Origin: Ensifer adhaerens
Lineage (GTDB): Bacteria; Pseudomonadota; Alphaproteobacteria; Rhizobiales; Rhizobiaceae
Assembly (NCBI GenBank): GCA_900215285.1
Contig: OCMG01000003.1
Span: 682,001 to 746,000, forward strand
Direction of reading: 5' to 3'
DNA: 64,000 nucleotides
The notes under the pieces are model-generated. The model was not told the origin of the DNA. It did not search any database and saw only the letters and a list, made by a program, of their open reading frames with translations. Made by a program: the position numbers and the translations under genes. Below are positions 24,508-33,172 of this stretch, in pieces; within the stretch, counting starts at the first letter, position 1; each line of letters begins with the position of its first letter.

Positions 24508-25378
24508 GCATTGGATTCGTTTCGCACTCCCGTCGGCTCCAGCGGCGGGGCAGAGAGTGCGGTTGCGGTCGGCATCGGCGCGCCGCCCATGGCAACGACA
24601 TTGCCGGTTCGCTATCCCGCGTATGTCTGCGGCGTCCTCGGACTGCGTCCGGCCTTTGGGCGAATCCCAAGCATCATGGGGCCGGGAAGAGGCGTTTGTG
24701 GCGCGATCATGGGTGTTGAAGGCGTCCTGGGCCGCAACGTCGCTGATGTCGCCCTCGGCCTCGAGGCGTTAGCGTAACTGGACGCAAGAGATGCCTGGCA
24801 GGTGCCGGCACCCCTGGCGATGCCGGGTGCGGGCGAGCCTGGCAAGGTCGCGCTTTTCTCCGGTGGCGGCAAGTATCGGCCTGAACCCGGGGTGGCTGCG
24901 GCGCTTGCAAGTGCCGCAAGGGCGCTGACAGCCGCCGGCTATATCGTCGAGGAGGTGGAACTCCCCTATTTCGCCGAAGGTCAGGACCTCTGGTCGAAAC
25001 TGGTCATCAACGAGTTTCGCGAAACGCTGGGCGCCGCCGCCCTTGCATTGGGCGATGCGCCGATCAAGAAGAAATTCGAAACCTGGGCGGGTATCGTAGA
25101 CCCGATCACGCTCACCGAGTTTTCGATCGCCATTTCGCTGCGGGAGAAAATCGCCGCCGCCTGGCAGATTCTCATGGAAACCTATCCGGTCATCCTGATG
25201 CCGAATTCCTGGGAGCTTGCCATGACCGTCGACAGGGATCAGGGCGGAGCGGACGATATCCGCAAGATCCTCGTCATCCAGTCCCCGATGCTGTTGCCGG
25301 CGCTCCTGGGCTTGCCCGGCCTTTCTGACGGCGTTCCATCCGGTGTTCAGGTTGTTGCTGGACGCTTCGTTGGAGACG
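24508..25378 (+). pseudogene. Amidase-signature hydrolase, N-terminally truncated and with an in-frame stop
   Basis: The frame shows FRTPVGSSGGAESAVAVGIG (the amidase glycine/serine block) and YPAYVCGVLGLRPAFGRIPS. A TAA at 24775-24777 interrupts it, and the same frame resumes as DARDAWQVPAPLAMPGAGEP and runs to SDGVPSGVQVVAGRFVGDE, the usual amidase C-terminus. The residues before the glycine/serine block, including the catalytic lysine, are missing, and the nucleophile motif is altered to MATTLPVR. It is clearly dead. It abuts the catR stop on the left and an opposed efflux-channel fragment on the right. Confidence 0.8.
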
Positions 25379-26091
25379 AAGGACAGGAGCTGCGCGCTGG
25401 TCGTGCCGAGCGACCCGGTGAGCGAAATGGCGGGAAAGAAGCGAACGCGGGCCAAATCGGTTCCACGCAGGGTGCCCCGCAGCCTGATTTCAGCCGCGCG
25501 CAGATCGGGCCGTCGGCTGATCAGATCGGCAGGCAGGCCTGGCGAAATCTACGGAAGGCCGGCGGGCGCCAGACGCTTCGGCTCTGCCACCGGGCTTTGC
25601 TGGCCGTTCAGGAGCACGGTCAAGGCATTGCGCAGCACCTCGCGCTGCTGGATGAGTTCAGGAATGCGCGCGGCGAGCACCTGCGTATTCTGTCGCGCCT
25701 CGTTCTTCTCCAGTTCGGACACTGCGCCGCCGGCCGCCTGCGCACGGACCAGCTCTTCCACGCGCCGCGCGCCTTCAAGGCTTGATTGCGTCATCGCCAG
25801 GCTTTCGTTGGCATGCGCCAGGCGGAAGTAGAGCTCGATCGTCTGGCCGATGGTCGCCAGACGTGCCGCCTCGAAGTCCTCAGTCGTGGCGCTCGCCTCG
25901 AAGGCAGCGATGTCGCGCTGCGCGGCCAGCTTTCCCCATAGGTCGATTTCGTAGGACAGACCGACGCTGGCGATCGACTGGGCGCGGCTATCGCCGCCCG
26001 TCGCCAAGGGCGCGGACCGGGAGGTCGAGACGTTGCCCTCCAGTCTTGGCATCGTCCCGACCTCGACCAGCCCCGGCCTGCTCCTGGGCGT
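25379..26091 (-). pseudogene. Outer-membrane efflux channel (NodT/OprM family) fragment with a premature stop
   Basis: Read on the minus strand, the fragment has the TolC-like blocks LSYEIDLWGKLAAQRDIAAF and a heptad-rich coiled region (ARRVEELVRAQAAGGAVSEL). A TAG at 25551-25549 stands where a GAG codon is expected (APAGLP-stop-ISPGLPADL). The frame then continues with LISRRPDLRAAEIRLRGT and FFPAISLTGSLGTTSAQLLS. Both ends are missing: it breaks against the amidase remnant near 25379 and against the AraC remnant near 26091. It is a different family member from the intact channel at 47180-48580. Confidence 0.8.
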
Positions 26092-26103
26092 GATGCTTCA
26101 TGA

Positions 26104-26496
26104 GCGCCAGAACCGCAGCGGCTTTCCGGAATAGATAGCGAGATCAGCGGCGCGCAACTTCTCCAGCGTGCACCCGCCTACATCGACAGCCGTTACGGCA
26201 ACTGCGAGCTTTCCATCCAGACCGTTGCCGCCGACCTCCATGTTTCCATGTGGCAATTGCAACGTGCCTTTGCGCTGCTGGGCGTGACGCCGACGGACTA
26301 TCTCCTGCAGAAGCGTCTGGAAGCCGCCTGCCAGCTTTTGCGTGAGCGGCGGCCGGGCCGGACCGATATGCTCGTATCGACGATCGCGTATCACTGCGGC
26401 TTCAACGACATTTCCTACTTCAATCGCATCTTCCGCAAGATCTTTGGCTGTCCGCCGGGGCAGTACGGGGAAGAAGTCAGGTTCAACATTCGTTGA
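26104..26496 (+). pseudogene. AraC-family regulator fragment (C-terminal DNA-binding domain only)
   Basis: The open frame gives about 130 residues, ending with an AraC/XylS double helix-turn-helix: VAADLHVSMWQLQRAFALLG, then MLVSTIAYHCGFNDISYFNR and IFGCPPGQYGEEVRF. No sensor domain, convincing start codon or ribosome binding site precedes it. The left end joins the efflux-channel fragment. It is best read as a truncated regulator, although a small DNA-binding protein cannot be excluded. The next 187 bases, to 26683, hold nothing recognisable. Confidence 0.65.
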
Positions 26497-26683
26497 TCAA
26501 AACCAGCAGATGATGGTTGCCGGCAGAGCGATGCTGGAAATAGAAAAGGGTCGCAGATCGGTTCCCTCGCGTAGTGATACGAAGCTAGTCCTTAAGCCGA
26601 TTTCGAAAGAAGAGCGGGTGTTTCGCTGAAGACAAGTCGCGACAATCCGGTGATGCTCCAGGTATTCAAAGGCGGGCGAAGGC

Positions 26684-27133
26684 TCAGAGGCCGCGCTTCT
26701 TCAGAAATTCCAGCGCTTTCACCAATTCCTGCGCGGCGGTCTCTCCGAGTTCGGCTCTCAACTGCGCGTCGAAGGTATTGGCGCGTTTGCCGATCTCGCG
26801 GAAAACCGTCATGCCCCGGTCGGTCAGGCTGAGAAATTCCGCCCTCCTGTCGTCTTCGCTTGGCGTGCGCAGGAGAAAACCGGCGCTTTCGAGAGCCGTG
26901 ACGGACCGGCTGACCTTGGTCTTCTCGATATGGGAAATGACGCAAATGTCCTTCGCCGTCATTGAACCGAATTTCCCGAGATTGGCCATGACGCGCCATT
27001 GGGTGCGCGTCATACCATAGAGATCGCGGTATGCGGCCTGAAACGAATGCGATGTCGCTTCCGCTGCCTGGTTGAGGAGGTAGGGAAGAAATTGCTCGAG
27101 ATCGAATTCCGGGTCTCTTTTCTGCTCTGCCAT
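26684..27133 (-). CDS. MarR-family regulator of the homogentisate genes
   Basis: This protein of 149 residues (153 if the ATG at 27145 is used) is a typical MarR protein: dimerisation helix with FQAAYRDLYGMTRTQWRVMA, recognition region MTAKDICVISHIEKTKVSRS near residues 60-80, and wing SEDDRRAEFLSLTDRG. It is co-directional with maiA, 66 bases downstream of it (54 for the longer start). The palindrome AGTTGCACTTGCAACT between maiA and hmgA, inside the hmgA promoter, is of the form many MarR repressors bind. I infer that it represses maiA and the hmgA operon until an aromatic effector appears. The start choice is uncertain because neither ATG has an ideal ribosome binding site. Confidence 0.85.
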   Translation of the reverse strand: MAEQKRDPEFDLEQFLPYLLNQAAEATSHSFQAAYRDLYGMTRTQWRVMANLGKFGSMTAKDICVISHIEKTKVSRSVTALESAGFLLRTPSEDDRRAEFLSLTDRGMTVFREIGKRANTFDAQLRAELGETAAQELVKALEFLKKRGL

Positions 27134-27199
27134 GACGACGTCCATGATCCTGCTATCGCGAGCCTGTCACAAGACAGAACATGAGTCACCAGTGAGGGC

Positions 27200-27826
27200 T
27201 CAGTTTGGTTTTGCCTTGTCGGGATGGGCCTCTGCAAAAGCCTCTAGCGTCTCCAGCCGCGAGGCGATAGCAAGCGTTCTGGGAAATTGCGTCATGTCCA
27301 CACCCCAACGCCTCGCATTGTAGACCTGCGGGACAAGGCAGATGTCGGCAAGGCTGACCGCATCGCCGTGGCAATAGGTTTGCTCCGGCGTCTGCATCAG
27401 AAGCGCCTCGAAATCGGCCAGACCATCGGAAATGAAGTGCTTCATCCAGTCTTCCATGGTCACGCCGCCCAGCGACACGGCGTAGCGCGCGACCCGCAGA
27501 TTGCAGACCGGATGGATCTCCATCGCGATGGCGTAGGCGAGCGCCCGCACATGCGCTCTTTCCGCCGGGTCTGCCGGCAGCCAACGGGCGGCGCGCGTTT
27601 CATCCAGGTATTCGAGGATGGCCAGCGACTGGGTTAGCGCCACGCCGTCAATTTCCAGCGTCGGCACAAGGCCCTGCGGATTGCGCGCGAGATAAGACTG
27701 GCTGCGCTGGGCGCCATCCACGAGATTGATCGGCTCGCTCACATAGGCGAGGCCCAGAAGGGTGAGGCCTATCCGGACCCTGTAAGAGGAGGAAGAGCGC
27801 CAATAGTCGTAAAGGGTGGTTTCCAT
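27200..27826 (-). CDS. maiA: Maleylacetoacetate isomerase (zeta-class glutathione S-transferase)
   Basis: This 208-residue GST has the zeta-class active-site motif SSSSYRVRIGLTLLGL (residues about 10-25), in which a serine of the SSxS(C) group binds glutathione, then the NPQGLVPTLEIDG strand and the C-terminal helical domain with HPVCNLRV. It isomerises 4-maleylacetoacetate to 4-fumarylacetoacetate, between HmgA and FahA in homogentisate breakdown. The ATG at 27826 (METTLYDYW) has GGAG 6 bases upstream. It is divergent from hmgA and followed by the MarR gene. Confidence 0.92.
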   Translation of the reverse strand: METTLYDYWRSSSSYRVRIGLTLLGLAYVSEPINLVDGAQRSQSYLARNPQGLVPTLEIDGVALTQSLAILEYLDETRAARWLPADPAERAHVRALAYAIAMEIHPVCNLRVARYAVSLGGVTMEDWMKHFISDGLADFEALLMQTPEQTYCHGDAVSLADICLVPQVYNARRWGVDMTQFPRTLAIASRLETLEAFAEAHPDKAKPN

Positions 27827-27867
27827 GTCCTGCTCCCAGTTTCTTCTTAACATGGGTCAAATCTAGC

Positions 27868-27896
27868 TTGACAAAGTTGCACTTGCAACTAATTTA
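27868..27896 (+). promoter_or_regulatory. hmgA promoter with a 16-bp operator in the spacer
   Basis: A consensus -35 box TTGACA (27868-27873) is followed at 16-17 bases by TAATTT/AATTTA. The spacer is filled by AGTTGCACTTGCAACT (27875-27890), a palindrome perfect except for its central two bases. A repressor bound there would block RNA polymerase directly. The hmgA ATG is at 27930 with GGGAGG before it. Confidence 0.75.
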
Positions 27897-27929
27897 CGTG
27901 CCCAGAGGAACGATTGCCGGGAGGTTACG

Positions 27930-29294
27930 ATGAACCCACATCCGCTTGATGCTGCCATGATCCGCGCTCCGAGTCATATCGGTGCGCATGAAGGCTACAT
28001 GCCCGGCTTCGGCAATGATTTTGAGACGGAGGCGCTGCCCGGCGCGCTGCCGCAGGGGCAGAATTCGCCGCAGAAATGCGAATACGGCCTTTATGCCGAG
28101 CAGCTTTCCGGCACGGCCTTCACCGCACCGCGCGGCCAGAACGAGCGCACCTGGTGCTACCGCATCCGCCCCTCGGTCAAGCATACCGGGCGCTTCGCCA
28201 AGATCGATATCCCGCATTGGAAATCGGCGCCGCACGTACTGCCTGACGTGATTTCGCTTGGTCAGTATCGATGGGATCCGATCCCGCATGCGGCGGAAAA
28301 GCTCACCTGGGTCACCGGCATGCGCACGGTCACGACGGCCGGTGACGTGAACACGCAGACCGGCATGGCCAGTCATGTCTATCTCGTGACGGAATCGATG
28401 GTGGACGAGTATTTCTATTCCGCCGATGGTGAATTGCTGGTCGTGCCGCAGGAGGGCAAGCTGCGTTTCTCGACCGAGCTCGGAATTATCGACCTCGAGC
28501 CGAAGGAAATCGCCATCCTGCCACGCGGTCTCGTCTATCGCGTCGAAGTGCTGGAAGGTCCGTGCCGCGGTTTTGTCTGCGAAAATTACGGCCAGAAGTT
28601 CGACCTGCCCGGCAGAGGCCCCATCGGGGCGAATTGCTTGGCCAATCCGCGCGACTTCAAATGCCCGGTCGCGGCCTTCGAAGATCGCGAGGTGCCGTCG
28701 CGGGTCATCCTGAAATGGTGCGGCCAGTTCCATGAAACGCATATCGATCACTCCCCGCTCGACGTGGTGGCGTGGCATGGCAACTACTGCGCTTACAAAT
28801 ACGATCTGCGGACTTATTCGCCGGTCGGCGCGATCCTCTTCGATCACCCCGATCCTTCGATCTTCACGGTGCTGACGGCGCCGTCGGGTCAGGAAGGCAC
28901 GGCCAATATCGACTTCGTGCTCTTCCGCGAACGCTGGATGGTGGCGGAGCATTCCTTCCGGCCGCCGTGGTATCACAAGAACATCATGTCCGAGCTGATG
29001 GGCAACATTTATGGCGTCTACGACGCGAAGCCCAAAGGGTTTGCGCCGGGCGGCATGAGCCTGCACAATTGCATGCTGCCGCACGGTCCCGACCGGAACG
29101 CCTTCGAACATGGATCGAACGAGCCGATGGTGCCGCATTTCCAGGCGGAAACCATGAGTTTCATGTTCGAAACCCGCTTCCCCCAGCATCTGACCGAGTG
29201 GGCCGCCAAGCATGCGCCCCTTCAGGAAGACTACATCGACTGCTGGGACAGTCTCGAAAAGAAATTCGACGGCACGCCCGGCATCAAGGCATAA
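27930..29294 (+). CDS. hmgA: Homogentisate 1,2-dioxygenase
   Basis: This 454-residue enzyme keeps the iron ligands of the family: H349 and E355 in WYHKNIMSE and H385 in MLPHGPDR, with the same 6- and 36-residue spacings as the human enzyme. The opening [20 protein letters not shown] is also diagnostic. It opens the ring of homogentisate to maleylacetoacetate. It leads a plus-strand operon (hmgA, fahA, MBL protein, FAD hydroxylase, DUF2783 protein), under the MarR-type operator. Start and ribosome binding site are clear. Confidence 0.97.
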   Translation: MNPHPLDAAMIRAPSHIGAHEGYMPGFGNDFETEALPGALPQGQNSPQKCEYGLYAEQLSGTAFTAPRGQNERTWCYRIRPSVKHTGRFAKIDIPHWKSAPHVLPDVISLGQYRWDPIPHAAEKLTWVTGMRTVTTAGDVNTQTGMASHVYLVTESMVDEYFYSADGELLVVPQEGKLRFSTELGIIDLEPKEIAILPRGLVYRVEVLEGPCRGFVCENYGQKFDLPGRGPIGANCLANPRDFKCPVAAFEDREVPSRVILKWCGQFHETHIDHSPLDVVAWHGNYCAYKYDLRTYSPVGAILFDHPDPSIFTVLTAPSGQEGTANIDFVLFRERWMVAEHSFRPPWYHKNIMSELMGNIYGVYDAKPKGFAPGGMSLHNCMLPHGPDRNAFEHGSNEPMVPHFQAETMSFMFETRFPQHLTEWAAKHAPLQEDYIDCWDSLEKKFDGTPGIKA

Positions 29295-29321
29295 CCGGCC
29301 GCGCGCCGGGTTGGAGGAACC

Positions 29322-30341
29322 ATGAAACTAGCCACCCTGAAGGACTCCACGCGCGACGGAAAGCTCGTCGTGGTGTCGAAAGATCTCACCCGCTGTTCGG
29401 AAGTGGGCCATATCGCCCGCACCTTGCAGGCAGCACTTGACGATTGGGCCCATGTCGGCCCGCGTCTGGCGCGCGTTGCGGAAGGTCTGGAAACAGGCTC
29501 GCAGCCTTATATCCGCTTCCACGAGCACGATGCAGCATCGCCGCTGCCGCGCGCCTATCAATGGGCGGACGGCTCGGCCTATGTCAATCATGTCGAACTG
29601 GTCCGCAAGGCGCGCAACGCCGAGATGCCGGCCACGTTCTGGACCGATCCGCTGATGTATCAGGGCGGCTCCGACAGCTTCCTTGCTCCGCGCGCGCCCA
29701 TCGTCATGCCGGAAGACGAGAGCTTCGGCATCGACATGGAAGGCGAGGTGGCTATTATCGTCGATGACGTTCCGATGGGCGTTTCGGCGGAAGAGGCGCG
29801 GAGCGCGATCCGGCTGGTCATGCTGGTCAACGACGTGTCGCTGCGCGGGCTCATCCCGGCTGAACTGGCCAAGGGGTTCGGCTTCTTCCAGTCCAAGCCG
29901 TCTTCGACCTTCTCGCCGGTGGCGGTCACGCCGGATGAACTGGGCGACGCCTGGGATGGCGGCAAGCTGCATCTGCCGCTGCTGGTGGACTATAACGGCA
30001 AGCCCTTCGGCCGTGCCAATGCCGGGATCGACATGACCTTCGATTTCGGCCAGCTCATTGCCCATGCGGCTAAGACCAGGCCGCTTGTCGCCGGGACGAT
30101 TATCGGTTCGGGAACGGTGTCCAACAAGCTGAACGGCGGCCCCGGAAAGCCGGTTTCTGAAGGCGGCGCGGGCTATTCCTGCATTGCCGAAATTCGCACC
30201 ATCGAGACGATCGAGACCGGAGCGCCGAAGACCCCGTTTATGAAATTCGGCGACATCGTGCGCATCGAGATGAAGGACAAAGCCGGGCATTCCATCTTCG
30301 GCGCGATCGAACAGACCGTCACAAAGCTTGAAAAGCAGTAA
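29322..30341 (+). CDS. fahA: Fumarylacetoacetase
   Basis: This 339-residue FAH-family hydrolase has the N-terminal domain typical of the bacterial two-domain form (MKLATLKDSTRDGKLVVVSK) and the catalytic core with SFGIDMEGEVAIIVDDVP, VSLRGLIPAELAKGFGFFQS and GTIIGSGTVSN. Acidic metal ligands are present in DMEGEVA and VNDVSLRG. It cleaves fumarylacetoacetate to fumarate and acetoacetate, the last step of homogentisate breakdown. It starts 27 bases after hmgA with TTGGAGGAACC before the ATG. Confidence 0.95.
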   Translation: MKLATLKDSTRDGKLVVVSKDLTRCSEVGHIARTLQAALDDWAHVGPRLARVAEGLETGSQPYIRFHEHDAASPLPRAYQWADGSAYVNHVELVRKARNAEMPATFWTDPLMYQGGSDSFLAPRAPIVMPEDESFGIDMEGEVAIIVDDVPMGVSAEEARSAIRLVMLVNDVSLRGLIPAELAKGFGFFQSKPSSTFSPVAVTPDELGDAWDGGKLHLPLLVDYNGKPFGRANAGIDMTFDFGQLIAHAAKTRPLVAGTIIGSGTVSNKLNGGPGKPVSEGGAGYSCIAEIRTIETIETGAPKTPFMKFGDIVRIEMKDKAGHSIFGAIEQTVTKLEKQ

Positions 30342-30352
30342 GGAAAGACGTC

Positions 30353-31303
30353 ATGGCAAAGGCATTTGCTTCCCAGGGTGATCTTGCGGAAAAGACAACC
30401 AGCTTCACCGAGATCGGCGAGGGGCTCTACGCGTTTACCGCCCAGGGCGACCCGAATTCGGGTGTCATCATCGGCGATGAGAGCGTCATGGTGGTCGAGG
30501 CGCAGGCAACGCCGCGTCTCGCGCAGAAAGTGATCGACTGCGTCCGCACCGTCACCGACAAGCCGATCAGCCATGTCGTGCTGACCCATTATCATGCCGT
30601 CCGCGTTCTTGGCGCCAGCGCCTTCAACGCCTCTCAGGTCATCATGTCTGAAACGGCGCGCAACATGGTGGTCGAGCGCGGCCAGGAAGACTGGGACAGC
30701 GAATTCCAGCGTTTCCCGCGCCTTTTCCAAGGCCATGAATCCATTCCGGGCCTGACATGGCCGACGACGACCTTCAACGGCAAGATGTCCGTCTTCCTCG
30801 GCAAGCGCCGCGTCGATATCCTGCAGGTTGGCCGTGCGCATACCGCCGGCGATGCCGTCATCCATGTGCCGGACCAGAACGTCATGTTCACAGGCGACAT
30901 CGTGGAGGCAGAGTCGGCCTGCTATTGTGGCGACGGCCATTTTGCCGATTGGGGCAACACGCTTGAGGCCATCCGCGCCTACGATCTCGCTGCCATTGCG
31001 CCGGGTCGCGGTGACGCCGTTGTCGGTCGCGACGATGTGAACGCCGCACTCGACCGCACCAAGGATTTCGTCGACTCGACCTATCGGCCGGTCGCGCGTA
31101 TTGCGGCCCGCGGCGGGTCTCTGCGGGAAGCCTGGGACGCGGTTCGTGCCGAATGTGATCCCAAGTTCAAGGATTACGCGATCTACGAACATTGCCTGCC
31201 GTTCAACGTTGCGCGCGCCTATGACGAAGCGCGCGGTATTGAACATCCGCGCATCTGGACCGCAGAGCGCGATCTCCAGATGTGGGCCGAACTTCAAGGC
31301 TGA
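30353..31303 (+). CDS. Metallo-beta-lactamase-fold protein with degenerate metal motif
   Basis: This 316-residue protein has the MBL fold: GLYAFTAQGDPNSGVIIGDE, VLTHYHAVRVLGASAF near residue 82, VGRAHTAGDAVI and VMFTGDIVEAES. The usual HxHxDH metal motif reads HYHAVR, so the aspartate and third histidine are absent. The later PGHG-like motif reads PGRGDAV. It may bind a single metal through the remaining histidines, or none. The gene sits in the homogentisate operon, 11 bases after fahA and 20 before the hydroxylase gene. A hydrolase or quality-control role in aromatic breakdown is possible but unproven. Confidence 0.85.
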   Translation: MAKAFASQGDLAEKTTSFTEIGEGLYAFTAQGDPNSGVIIGDESVMVVEAQATPRLAQKVIDCVRTVTDKPISHVVLTHYHAVRVLGASAFNASQVIMSETARNMVVERGQEDWDSEFQRFPRLFQGHESIPGLTWPTTTFNGKMSVFLGKRRVDILQVGRAHTAGDAVIHVPDQNVMFTGDIVEAESACYCGDGHFADWGNTLEAIRAYDLAAIAPGRGDAVVGRDDVNAALDRTKDFVDSTYRPVARIAARGGSLREAWDAVRAECDPKFKDYAIYEHCLPFNVARAYDEARGIEHPRIWTAERDLQMWAELQG

Positions 31304-31323
31304 TCGTTTCTGGGAGGAGGATC

Positions 31324-32958
31324 ATGAACAAACCTGTCACGGAGCGCTATCCCCTGGCGTTCCGGCTCTACCCCTATGCCCAATCGGCGGATCAGTCGTT
31401 GGCGTCCCCCGTCCGGCACAAGGTTGTCGTCGTGGGCGGCGGCCCGGTCGGGCTTGCGACCGCGCTCGACCTCGCCTTGCGCGGTGTTCCGGTGCTTGTC
31501 CTCGACGATCAGGAGGGTGCTGGCCTGGGCAGCCGCGCCATCTGCTTCGCCAAGCGAACGCTCGAAATCTGCGACCGGCTGGGTGCCGGCAAGGCCATGC
31601 TGGCGAAGGGCGTGCAGTGGAATATCGGCAAGGTGTTTCACGACGACCGGTTTCTCTATGAATTCAACCTTCTGCCTGAAGGCGGTCACGCCTATCCCGC
31701 CTTTATCAATCTCCAGCAGCCCTTCTTCGAAAAATTCCTGCACGACGCCATTGTCAGGGCGCAGGGCAATGGGGCTCCGATCGAGATTCGCGGCTTCAAC
31801 CGCGTGGACGCCGTGACCCGTCACGACGATTACGTGACGCTGGACGTCATGACGCCGGACGGTCCCTATGTGATGGAGGCCGATTGGCTGGTCGCTTGCG
31901 ACGGTGCGCGTTCGCCGATCCGCAGTATGCTGGGCCTCGGCTTCGATGGACGCGTCTTCGAGGACAACTTCCTCATCGCCGACGTGAAGATGAAGGCGGA
32001 TTTCCCGACCGAACGCTGGTTCTGGTTCGAGCCCCATTTCAAATCGGGCGACAGCGCGCTTCTCCACAAACAGCCGGACGACATCTGGCGCATCGATTTC
32101 CAACTTGGCTGGAACATCGACAGGCAGAAGGAGCTTGATCCGGAGAATATCCGCGCCCGCGTCAGCGCCATGCTGGGGCCGGACGTGGAGTACGAACTCG
32201 ACTGGTGTTCGATATACACCTTCCAATGCCGACGCATGGAAAGGTTCCGCCACGGCCCGGTGCTTTTTGCCGGGGACGCCGCCCATCAGGTCTCGCCCTT
32301 CGGTGCGCGGGGAGCCAATTCCGGCATTCAGGATGCCGACAACCTGGCCTGGAAACTCGCGATGGTCATCGACGGTCTCGCGCCCACAGCGCTTCTTGAC
32401 ACATACGATCAGGAGCGCGTTCAGGGCGCGGATGAGAACATTGCCAACTCGACGCGGGCGACGGACTTCATCACGCCGAAATCGGCCGTTTCCAGGCTCT
32501 TCCGCAATGCCGTGCTGGAGCTTGCAGAAACCGTTCCCTTTGCGCGGACCATCGTCAATTCGGGCCGGCTTTCCGTCCCCTGCACCTATGACGGTTCACG
32601 GCTCAACGGTCCGGATACGGCAGGGCTGCCCGTCCGCACCCGCCCCGGAAGTCCCTGTCCCGATGCCCCTGTTGGTTCAGACTGGCTTCTGCGGCTCATC
32701 GGCGGCGATTTCACGCTGCTGGCCATCGATGCGGACGTCCCGGATGGCTTTGCGGCTCAGGGTGTTGCGCCCAAGCTGCTCCGATTGTCCGCGAAGGAGA
32801 ACCCGGCGCTTGCCGAACGTTATCTGGGCGACGCGACAAGCGCCATTTATTTGATCCGCCCCGATCAGCACGTTGCGGCTCGCTTCCCGCATTTCGATGA
32901 CGAGGCGATTGCCGCCGCGCTTTCCCGCGCGCTTGCCAAGGACCACGCCTATGCTTGA
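31324..32958 (+). CDS. FAD-dependent aromatic hydroxylase, probable 3-hydroxyphenylacetate 6-hydroxylase
   Basis: This 544-residue class-A flavoprotein monooxygenase has the GGGPVG dinucleotide motif (residues 38-43), the DG motif in LVACDGARSPIR near residue 194 and the GDAAHQVSPFGARGANSGIQ motif near 317. It resembles 3-(3-hydroxyphenyl)propionate hydroxylase, but its place in a homogentisate operon and its pairing with a roughly 70-residue partner match MhaA of Pseudomonas putida U, which turns 3-hydroxyphenylacetate into homogentisate. GGGAGGAGG precedes the ATG at 31324. It overlaps the next gene by 8 bases. Substrate assignment is inference. Confidence 0.85.
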   Translation: MNKPVTERYPLAFRLYPYAQSADQSLASPVRHKVVVVGGGPVGLATALDLALRGVPVLVLDDQEGAGLGSRAICFAKRTLEICDRLGAGKAMLAKGVQWNIGKVFHDDRFLYEFNLLPEGGHAYPAFINLQQPFFEKFLHDAIVRAQGNGAPIEIRGFNRVDAVTRHDDYVTLDVMTPDGPYVMEADWLVACDGARSPIRSMLGLGFDGRVFEDNFLIADVKMKADFPTERWFWFEPHFKSGDSALLHKQPDDIWRIDFQLGWNIDRQKELDPENIRARVSAMLGPDVEYELDWCSIYTFQCRRMERFRHGPVLFAGDAAHQVSPFGARGANSGIQDADNLAWKLAMVIDGLAPTALLDTYDQERVQGADENIANSTRATDFITPKSAVSRLFRNAVLELAETVPFARTIVNSGRLSVPCTYDGSRLNGPDTAGLPVRTRPGSPCPDAPVGSDWLLRLIGGDFTLLAIDADVPDGFAAQGVAPKLLRLSAKENPALAERYLGDATSAIYLIRPDQHVAARFPHFDDEAIAAALSRALAKDHAYA

Positions 32959-33163
32959 GACCAGGCTCAACTTCAACCGTCCGGACGAGACCTATGCGAT
33001 GCTCATCAAGACCCATGACGGCTTGTCCGAAGAGGAAAGCCACGCGCTGAATGCGCGGCTGATCCTGATCCTGATGAACCAGATCGGCGACCATGCTGTG
33101 ATTGCGGAGGCCCTTGCTCTTGCAAGGGACCCTGGATCTGCCGGCGCCACCGCTGTGCCCTGA
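32951..33163 (+). CDS. DUF2783 small protein, probable MhaB-like coupling partner of the hydroxylase
   Basis: This 70-residue, mostly helical protein (LNFNRPDETYAMLIKTHDGL, then EEESHALNARLILILMNQIG) belongs to the DUF2783 group found next to FAD hydroxylases. In P. putida U the small MhaB protein is needed to couple flavin reoxidation to hydroxylation by MhaA. The gene starts inside the end of the hydroxylase gene (ATGCTTGA overlap), which argues for coupled synthesis and a shared complex. It ends 9 bases before the convergent Lrp-type gene. Confidence 0.8.
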   Translation: MLETRLNFNRPDETYAMLIKTHDGLSEEESHALNARLILILMNQIGDHAVIAEALALARDPGSAGATAVP

Positions 33164-33172
33164 ACGGGAACG

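Noticed and set aside
24511..24777. Short 88-codon plus-strand frame as a small independent gene
   Set aside because: It is an internal piece of an amidase that continues in the same frame after a TAA, so it is treated as part of the pseudogene.
27882..27900. TTTACGTG near hmgA as a fifth copy of the iac-type palindrome
   Set aside because: Only one half-site is present with no matching second arm, and the position is explained by the MarR-type palindrome and promoter.
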